In this document: positions 56,855 through 64,000 of the stretch, in pieces
Layout: every line of letters begins with the position of its first letter
Position numbering within the stretch: the stretch's first letter is position 1
Origin: Megamerina dolium
Lineage: Eukaryota > Arthropoda > Insecta > Diptera > Megamerinidae
Direction of reading: 5' to 3'
Length of the DNA: 64,000 nucleotides
NCBI GenBank assembly: GCA_963854835.1
Contig: OY978530.1
Location: 34,603,639 to 34,667,638, forward strand
Notes under the pieces: generated by a model
The model's database searches: none
What the model was told of the DNA's origin: nothing
What the model saw: only the letters and a program-made list of their open reading frames with translations
Translations under genes and position numbers: made by a program

Positions 56855-58655
56855 TTTACTAGGTCTTTCCACCTGAGGTTTGGCCTTCCTCTTCTGCGTC
56901 GTCCTCCAGCGGGTTCCGAATATAACACCGTCTTAGCTGGAGCGTGTTCTTCCATTCGCTCGACATGACCTAGCCAGCGCAGCCGCTAGATTTTGATGCG
57001 CTTTACTATGTCAGTATCGGCATACAGCTCGTACAGCTGATGGTTGTACCTTATTCGGTACTCGCCACCAGCGCAAATAGGTCCAAAGATCTTGCGTAGG
57101 ACTTTTCTCTCGAAAACTCCAAGCATTCGCTCATCCGAGGTGGAAATTGTCCAGGCTTCAGCGCCATATGTTAGGACAGGCATGATGAGAGACTTGTAGA
57201 GTGTAGTTTTCGTTCTTCGAGAGAGGGCTCGACTTCTCAATTGCTTACTCAGCCCAAAGTAACACCTGTTAGCAAGAGTTATCCTACGCATGATCTCCAA
57301 GCTGACGTCATTATAGTCGTTGATGCTGGTTCCAAGATAGACAAAGTCCCTTACTACTTCAAAAGCGTAGTTGTCAACAGTGACGTGCTGTCCAAGACGC
57401 CGGGACTCTTTGTTTGTTGACACTAGGTATTTCGTCTTGCCCTCGTTCACCGTAATACCAATTTGACGCAACTCTCTTTACAGCTCTGCGAATGCTGCAC
57501 TGACTGCTCGCGTGTTCATGCCGATTATGTCAATATCGTCGGCATACGCTAACAGCATGACACTTTTGTTGAAGATAGTGCCATTATGTCGTAGATCAGC
57601 AGCTCGTATTATTTTCTAAATAATAAGATTGAAGAAGTCGCACGATAATGAATCGCCTTGTCTGAAACCCCGTTCGGTATTAAACGGTGCGGAGAGGTCC
57701 TTCCCAATTTTCACTGCACAACGGGAGTTATGCAGTGTCATTCTACAAAGTCGAATGAGCTTTGCAGGAATACCGAACTCAGACATTGTTGCGTAGAGGT
57801 AATCCCTTACCGGACTGTCGAAAGCGGCTTTATAATCAACAAATAGGTGGTGTGTGTCGATCTGTTTTTCTTGGGTCTTCTCCAGGATTTGGCGCAGTGT
57901 GAAAATCTGGTCGATGGTGGATTTACCAGGTCTGAAGCCACACTGATAAGGTCCAATCAGGTTGCTGAGCATAGGCTTCAACCTTTCACACAGTACGCTC
58001 GATAGAACCTTGTATGCGATGCTCAGGAGACTTATTCCACGGTAGTTGGCGCAAATTGTGGGGTCTCCTTTTTTATGTGCGGGACAGAGAACACTGAGCC
58101 TCCAATCATCAGGCATGCTTTCATCCGACCATATTCTGCTTATGAGCTGGTGCACGCGGGTGAGCAGCTCATCGCCTCCGGTCTTAAACAACTCGGCAGG
58201 CAGGCCATCAGCACCTGCAGCTTTGTTGTTCTTCAGCCTTAAAATGGCCGTTTCAACCTCGTCATAGTCGGGTGGTGGAATATCAACACCATCATCTGTA
58301 ATTGGGGTTATCGGGCAAACTCCTCCACTGGCGTAATTGTTCGTAGCATCGCCATTCAGTAACGTGGATAAGTGTTCCCTCCATAGGCTCAGTACACTCT
58401 GGACATCCGTAACCAGATTCCCATTTCCATCACGACAAGAAGAGGCTCCGGGATTTAAACCTCCACTCAGGCGCTTGATCTTTTCAAAGAATTTTCGAGT
58501 CTCATTCTTGTCGGTACACATCTCTATCTCCTCACACTCGCGTCTTTCTTGTTCTCTTTTCTTTTTTACTTCATATATTTTTTCTTTTTGAAATCTCTCT
58601 TTCTCTCTAGTTTCAACTTTTTTATATTTCTTGTATCTAAGATCGATATGCACTC
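56855..58655 (-). mobile_element. RTE LINE, RT part (copy B)
   Basis: - strand copy beginning in the basic linker (REKERFQKEK, KKREQERRECEEIEM) that copy C lacks, through RT (NNKAAGADGLPAELF, GFRPGKSTIDQIF, FVDYKAAFD, GFRQGDSL), a frameshift near 57616, a YADDIDIIG-coding stretch at about 57550, and on to the C-terminus GGRRRRGRPNLRWKD at about 56860. It shares the in-frame TAG with copy C (56985). 5'-truncated, with the last ~150 bases lost. Converges with copy A. Confidence 0.88.
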
Positions 58656-58659
58656 CCAA
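57616..58659 (-). pseudogene. RTE reverse transcriptase, partial
   Basis: A 347-codon open frame covering linker and RT motifs up to GDSLSCDFFNLII, then a stop. Remaining palm and thumb sequence continues in another frame at 57471-56986 (ITVNEGKTKYLV, YGAEAWTISTSDERML). Polymerase of the LINE; cannot be active in this form. Confidence 0.88.
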
Positions 58660-59330
58660 ATGTGAAGGTGATCAGTCTCCACTGATGGCATCAGTGTCGA
58701 TAATTCACTATTACTTTTCCTTATATTTCCATTGGCTATTTCTGTTTCAATATTTTTACCATTTTACTTTATATTCTTCATTGCTCTAATCAAAATATTT
58801 ATACTATAAGTATAAATACCATCTCTTTCAATTGCTCTGAGCTCAATTTCATTCTTGATAATGTATCCGCATTAGTATTCAATTTACCTCGCTTAAATAC
58901 TATGTCAAAATCATAATCCATTAAATCAAATGTTATCCTGGTAAACTTAGATGATGGGTTCTTATGTTTAAAAAGTCAAACAATAAATATGCTACCATAT
59001 AAGGTCTAAAATAATTAATTCCCCAATGTATTCCTAGTAACTCTTTTACCATAACTGCTTTATTTAACTCATGCTTGTTGAGCAATTTGCATATGCAAGC
59101 AAATATTATTTATTATTCCATTAATTTAACGAAACTCCCTATAATCTATTTCGTTGCCAAATCGTACATTATCCTTTACTAGTAATACTTCTGCTCCTGT
59201 ATCTACTAAACATTACTATCACATCACCTATACACTTGTCATCAATTTTCATGGTCACAAAATTTGGGTGTGATGTAGACCGTCTGAGTAAATATACCGT
59301 TCAGTATATGTTGTAGGTCAACATAAAATA
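58660..59330 (-). pseudogene. Gypsy fragment: protease joined to RNase H
   Basis: - strand: CLVDTGAEVLLVKDN (about 59210-59165, protease DTG), then, after a deletion of most of RT, LGIHWGINYFRPYM (59040-59000), SKFTRITFDLMDYDFDIVFKRGKLNTNADTLSRIK in broken frames (58950-58860). Similar wording to the gypsy remnant at 17620-18565, perhaps the same family. Cut at 58655 by RTE copy B. Confidence 0.68.
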
Positions 59331-59809
59331 AAGAGATCGTTACGTCTAGCGATGTACACACAAGCGTTTTGCTTGAAGTGCCCTAGACTTCGTAACTTGT
59401 TATCGCAGAAAGTAAACACAGGCACTTGAACCTGGATTACTTATGTCAAGAATAGAATGAACAACTTAGTGAATGGTTGTAGTTCAATTGACATCAACCT
59501 GCAGTCGATTTCTCTATTTATTGGAAATTAGCATATAAATCAAATTACTATTAAATATATAAAAAATTACACTTAAACGCAAAATATGCGATAATGAAAC
59601 ATTTTACAAAATTTGCCTTGACAGCATATTTAGCCAATACATATTGTCCACTAAATGTTGTTTTAGTTCATCAGCTGTCATATAATGATGACGCTGCATT
59701 TTATGTTTATGAAATGTATGTGGAGTTTACTAGCGGTCATATGCTGTCAAGGTTACAATTAAACATACAATAATCAAATGAATATGAATGCAAAAGAGGT
59801 ATATACATA
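59331..59809. other. Unassigned DNA
   Basis: No coding signal. A near-inverted pair, GACAGCATAT (59620-59629) and ATATGCTGTCAAGG (59737-59750), brackets about 110 bases and could mark a small non-autonomous element. Not certain. Confidence 0.35.
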
Positions 59810-60053
59810 TGTATACACATACATATATGTTTCAGTGCTTAACGCTTAAACAGAGATGTATATGGGTGGGTTTTAAAATAAATTATATTTATATATCTCC
59901 AATTATTTTATTTGCTTACGGCAACTGTGTTTTCTTCTTGATCGGGATATTTTGTGTAAAGTAATTCTTTGTTATACATATAAGTATATAAAGGCCAACG
60001 TTGCCAACTAAATTTAAATATACATTTTAAATACATACATTATTCTTAATACT
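59810..60053 (-). repeat. BEL LTR, portion left of RTE copy C
   Basis: The reverse complement matches 21960-22080 and 25060-25140 in order (GTTGGC block, TATAACAAAGAAT, GAAAACACAGTTGCCGTAAG). The remainder of the same LTR continues at 63099-63365 beyond RTE copy C, which split it. Confidence 0.65.
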
Positions 60054-63000
60054 GGTCTGGTGGTGTTTTCGCAAGGTAACGTGTCTAACTGCCTCAACTG
60101 GGTGGGGCTAGCGCAATCCTTGTTGAACTCATCGCAAGTCAACTCACTGGCTGTCATGTAGTTTGATCTGAGCGCTATGTGATGATACCTTTATTTGTTA
60201 ATGAGGGGTAGTCATATAGCTTGCTCTGCTTACTATGTGACGGCGCTTTCATTATTATTAATGGGGGCCCTCCATGTGGCGACCACCGGGCAACGTCTTC
60301 CTGGCACCCGCTGGGAGGCGGCTGAAGTGAGTGGCGAAAATCTCCTCGGTTAGAGGTTGTGCGTTGGGTTTGGGACCCGCCACATAAAAAACCCCCCCAA
60401 TGAAAAAAACTAAAATGCCTCGGATAAGGACTACCGCTTTTGTTGATGACCCCCGCAAACGAAAAAAGGACAATGATTTACGGATATGCACCTGGAATGT
60501 CCGGTCCCTTTATAGGGAGGGTGCCTCTATCCAGCTGGTTGATGTCCTCGAAAAATACAGAGCTGACATCACCGCTCTCCAGGAAATGCGATGGACAGGA
60601 CAGGGCTGCTCCAAAAGAGCGTCCTGTGACATCTACTACAGTTGCCATGCTGAAAGGCACGAATTAGGATGTGGATTTTTGGTCAGCAAGAGACTACGAC
60701 ATCTTGTCTCAGAGTTTACGCCTGTGAACGAACGGCTGGCCACAATCCGCATCAAGGCAAAATTTTTCAACATCAGCCTTATATGTGCCCACGCTCCGAC
60801 GGATGAGAAGGACAATGTGACCAAGGAGAGCTTCTTTCAGCGCCTCGAAGAAGCTTATGACCGCTGCTCCCGCCACGATATCAAAATCGTGCTTGGCGAC
60901 TTTAATGCCAGGGTGGGCAAGGAAGGTACCTTTGGTCCAACTGTCGGAAAATTCAGCCTCCACCAGAACACCTCCGATAACGGAATGAGGCTGATCGACT
61001 TCGCCGCAGCACGAAACATGGTAATTGGTGGTACCAGATTCCAGCATCTCGACATCCACAAAGCGACATGGCTGTCTCCAGATCATCGTACAAGAAACCA
61101 AATTGATCATGTGGTGATTGACGGAAGGCATGCTTCCAGTGTGATGGACGTGAAATCGATCCGTGGTGCCAACATCGACTCGGATCACTACCTTGTTGCA
61201 GCTAAGGTGCGCACACGCTTATGTGTCGCAAATAACAAGAGAAGTCCCACACAGAGAAAGCTCGAAGTCAGTAAGCTGCGATCACCAGAGACAGCAGATG
61301 CATTTTCCAAGGTTGACAAGAATGAGACTCGAAAATTCTTCGAAAAGATCAAGCGCCTAAGTGGAGGTTTAAATCCCGGAGCCTCTTCTTGTCGTGATGG
61401 AAATGGGAATCTGGTTACAGATGTCCAGAGTGTACTGAGCCTATGGAGGGAACACTTCTCCACGTTACTGAATGGCGATGCTACGAACAATTCCGCCAGT
61501 GGAGGAGATTGCCCGATAACCCCAATTACAGATGATGGTGTTGATGTTCCACCACCCGACTATGACGAGGTTGAAACGGCCATTTTAAGGCTGAAGAACA
61601 ACAAAGCTGCAGGTGCTGATGGCCTGCCTGCCGAGTTGTTTAAGACCGGAGGCGATGAGCTGCTCACCCGCATGCACCAGCTCATAAGCAGAATATGGTC
61701 GGATGAAAGCATGCCTGATGATTGGAGGCTCAGTGTTCTATGTCCTGTACATAAGAAAGGAGACCCCACAATTTTCGCCAACTACCGTGGAATAAGTCTC
61801 CTGAGCATCGCATACAAGGTTCTATCGAGCGTACTGTGTGAAAGGTTGAAGCCTATGCTCAGCAACCTGATTGGACCTTATCAGTGTGGCTTCAGACCTG
61901 GTAAATCCACCATCGACCAGATTTTCACACTGCGCCAAATCCTGGAGAAGACCCAAGAAAAACAGATCGACACACACCACCTATTTGTTGATTATAAAGC
62001 CGCTTTCGACAGTCCGGTAAGGGATTACCTCTACGCAACAATGTCTGAGTTCGGTATTCCTGCAAAGCTCATTCGACTTTGTAGAATGACACTGCATAAC
62101 TCCCGTTGTGCAGTGAAAATTGGGAAGGACCTCTCCGCACCGTTTAATACCGAACGGGGTTTCAGACAAGGTGATTCGTTATCGTGCGACTTCTTCAATC
62201 TTATTATGGAGAAAATAATACGAGCTGCTGTTCTACGACATAATGGCACTATCTTCAACAAAAGTGTCATGCTGTTAGCGTATGCCGACGATATTGACAT
62301 AATCGGCATGAACACGCGAGCAGTCAGTGCAGCATTCTCAGAGTTGGAAAGAGAGTCGCGTCGGATGGGTCTCACGGTGAACGAGGGCAAGACGAAGTAT
62401 CTAGTGTCAACAAACAAAGAGTCCCGGCGTCTTGGACAGCACGTCACTGTTGACAACTACGCTTTTGAAGTAGTAAGGGACTTTGTCTATCTTGGAACCA
62501 GCATTAACAGCAGTAATGACGTCAGCTTGGAGATCATGCGTAGGATAACTCTTGCTAACAGGTGTTACTTTGGGCTGAGTAAGCAATTGAGAAGTCGAGC
62601 CCTCTCTCGAAGAACGAAAACTACACTCTACAAGTCTCTCATCATGCCTGTCCTAACATATGGCGCTGAAGCCTGGACAATTTCCACCTCGGATGAGCGA
62701 ATGCTTGGAGTTTTCGAGAGAAAAGTCCTACGCAAGATCTTTGGACCTATTTGCGCTGGTGGCGAGTACCGAATAAGGTACAACCATCAGCTGTACGAGC
62801 TGTATGCCGATACTGACATAGTAAAGCGCATCAAAATCTAGCGGCTGCGCTGGCTAGGTCATGTCGAGCGAATGGAAGAACACGCTCCAGCTAAGACGGT
62901 GTTATATTCGGAACCCGCTGGAGGACGACGCAGAAGAGGAAGACCAAACCTCCGGTGGAAAGACCAAGTACTGGAGAACCTGACGGCGCTTGGAATTTCT

Positions 63001-63098
63001 AACTGGCGCCAGCTAGCGAAGAACAGAGATGGCTGGCGAAGCATGTTATTTTCGGCCTAAATCGATATTCGGTTGTTATGGCCACATAAGTAAGTAAG
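60054..63098 (+). mobile_element. RTE-clade LINE, nearly complete (copy C)
   Basis: 3,045 bp with 5' UTR, one long open frame, a C-terminal extension after one stop, and a short (AAGT)n tail ending CACATAAGTAAGTAAG. A 13-bp TSD, TATTCTTAATACT, lies at 60041-60053 and 63099-63111. Inserted in a BEL-type LTR. It retains 5' sequence shared with copy A, so it is not 5'-truncated relative to A, but it has an internal deletion between endonuclease and RT. Confidence 0.93.
60400..63060 (+). pseudogene. RTE endonuclease-reverse transcriptase with one in-frame stop
   Basis: ATG at 60400, open for 813 codons. Apurinic endonuclease: RICTWNVRSLY (28-38), LQEMRW (60-65), LGDFNARVG (165-173), NIDSDHY (258-264). 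RT: NNKAAGADGLP (400-410), GFRPGKSTIDQIF (497-509), FVDYKAAFD (529-537), GFRQGDSLS (587-595), catalytic YADD (628-631), then the thumb with TYGAEAWT. TAG at 62839-62841 ends the frame; 72 further in-frame codons (RLRWLGHVERMEEHAP to RSMLFSA) follow to TAA at 63060. The linker seen in copy B is missing (junction near 61312), so EN and RT are closer than usual. Possibly catalytically competent motifs but truncated. Confidence 0.92.
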
Positions 63099-63365
63099 TA
63101 TTCTTAATACTACAGGGTATAAAATACATTTAAATATACAAATATATGATATATACATGGGTTCAACATTGCCGCCCGCGTTGCAGTATTGTAAATATAA
63201 AAACAGTCTTAAAAATATTGAGTGTATATGGGTGTACTTCAAAATATAATACTTATAACTACTGGAATTCATAAATTAATTTTTGTTTCCTCAAAATTTC
63301 ATGTGAAATTCTATAAAATGAAGTGATATATGTGCAAAAATTAATTCTGGTTTTAATAAATATTA
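63099..63365 (-). repeat. BEL LTR, portion right of RTE copy C
   Basis: The reverse complement is collinear with 24717-24990: CAGAATTAATTTTTGCAC, CATATATCACTTCATTTT, GAAGTACACCCATATACA, then ACCCTGTAGTATTAAGAATA. Together with 59810-60053 it forms one interrupted LTR. Confidence 0.68.
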
Positions 63366-64000
63366 TACATTTTACGGATGAACCGATGACTGTATTTTGA
63401 TTTTTGCGAAATGGGTTGCGGAGTTCTAGTTCGGTCATCCAATGAACGTGAGGGGTTAACAATTCGTAATCATTGCTAACTGTTGCATTCACCTGGACAC
63501 TTGTATTGTCATCACACCTACCCCTAATCGTGAGGGCACAAATGTTTGAAATCCCGTCGATTGTTGTGGGTAGTCGCTACTATCGGAGCATGGGTCCAAC
63601 AATGCTGCTACGATACATAATTGCCCGTCATTAAATATTCTTACAAGGGCCGTGGCAGACAACTGCTACGATTGCCATGCGCTGGGTTGACTCTGGGTTG
63701 CTGTACGGTAGCAGAGCTGAATCCTTAGAGAAGGACGAGCGAGGTCCACTCCGCCGAAAGCATGGATAACGATGATCCTGCTGCGTAGCCAAGCTATTAG
63801 AGAGAGGCGGGATAGGTCTTCTCCGCATGCCATCACGTGATCGAATGTGCGCCGATTGAGACGAGCGAGGTCTCACTGGCAGCCAGGAAGTCGGCTAAAA
63901 CGAGCGCTTACGTGAGTGAGCGTGAAGCAACATGTGGTGGTCATCGTTACAATGACGGCAAAGGTAGTTGATGCGCAAATCTTAGATCAGCACTACACTA
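63366..64000 (-). pseudogene. BEL-like gag-protease without RT, second copy
   Basis: - strand counterpart of 23900-24716: zinc-knuckle-like CNDDHHMLLH (about 63950-63920), LLPYSNPESTQRMAIVAVV (about 63715-63660), ALLDPCSDSS (63610-63580, the protease-like site), and the sequence matching WMTELE at 63440, then LTR with no RT between. It continues past the window edge. Several frame changes. Confidence 0.62.

Noticed and set aside
60709..61188. 159-codon - strand open frame
   Set aside because: Antisense of the RTE endonuclease; same for 62031-62456.

Overview
The window looks like transposon-dense chromatin from a higher fly. The base composition is AT-rich, there are long (TA)n arrays, and every recognisable coding stretch except one belongs to a transposable element. 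The insect element mix (LOA, Jockey and RTE LINEs; BEL/Pao, Ty3/gypsy and copia LTR elements; irritans- and rosa-type mariners; a Polinton) and the fly-like ABCF2 sequence point to Diptera. The DD41D rosa mariners, which I know from tephritid fruit flies, make Tephritidae a reasonable but unproven guess. No intact host gene is visible.

Layout. 1-5.3 kb: a tRNA-derived SINE and a 5'-truncated RTE fragment, each with target-site duplications (TSDs), in otherwise unassigned DNA. 5.3-6.6 kb: rosa mariner copy 1. 6.62-17.49 kb: a decayed Maverick/Polinton delimited by long terminal inverted repeats and a 6-bp TSD. It carries a broken protein-primed DNA polymerase B and two unidentified ORF remnants, and contains a later Jockey LINE, rosa copy 2 and a SINE. 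17.5-22.1 kb: a gypsy fragment, an irritans-type mariner and a copia fragment. 22.1-26.3 kb: SINE, BEL-like gag-protease fragments with their LTRs, an inverted LOA piece, a solo LTR and a (TA)n array. 26.3-29.3 kb: a LOA-type LINE that cuts into an ABCF2 pseudogene (29.3-30.9 kb). 31-34.7 kb: a BEL element (- strand) with a tRNA-Lys primer-binding site. 34.7-37.9 kb: a gypsy element with a SINE inside. 38-43.4 kb: RTE 3' end, gypsy gag scrap, and two LOA copies head to tail. 43.4-55.3 kb: a gypsy element with a tRNA-Ser primer-binding site; rosa copy 3 lies inside it, and a BEL element plus a mariner scrap interrupt its 3' LTR. 55.4-63.1 kb: a cluster of RTE copies, including one with an 813-codon open frame inserted in a BEL LTR. 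63.4-64 kb: BEL gag-protease on the - strand.

How it works together. These are overlapping layers of insertions rather than a pathway. Nesting gives relative ages: the Polinton is older than its Jockey, rosa and SINE passengers; the gypsy element is older than the BEL in its LTR; a BEL LTR is older than RTE copy C. The most interesting leads are the precisely bounded Polinton with an unfamiliar signal-peptide-bearing ORF, a SINE family whose 3' tail resembles the 3' end of the LOA LINE, gag-protease-only BEL derivatives present twice, and a doubly disabled ABCF2 copy. The density and mixed orientation of old elements also make the window a candidate piRNA-producing or pericentromeric region. 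That is inference only. All alignments were made by eye.
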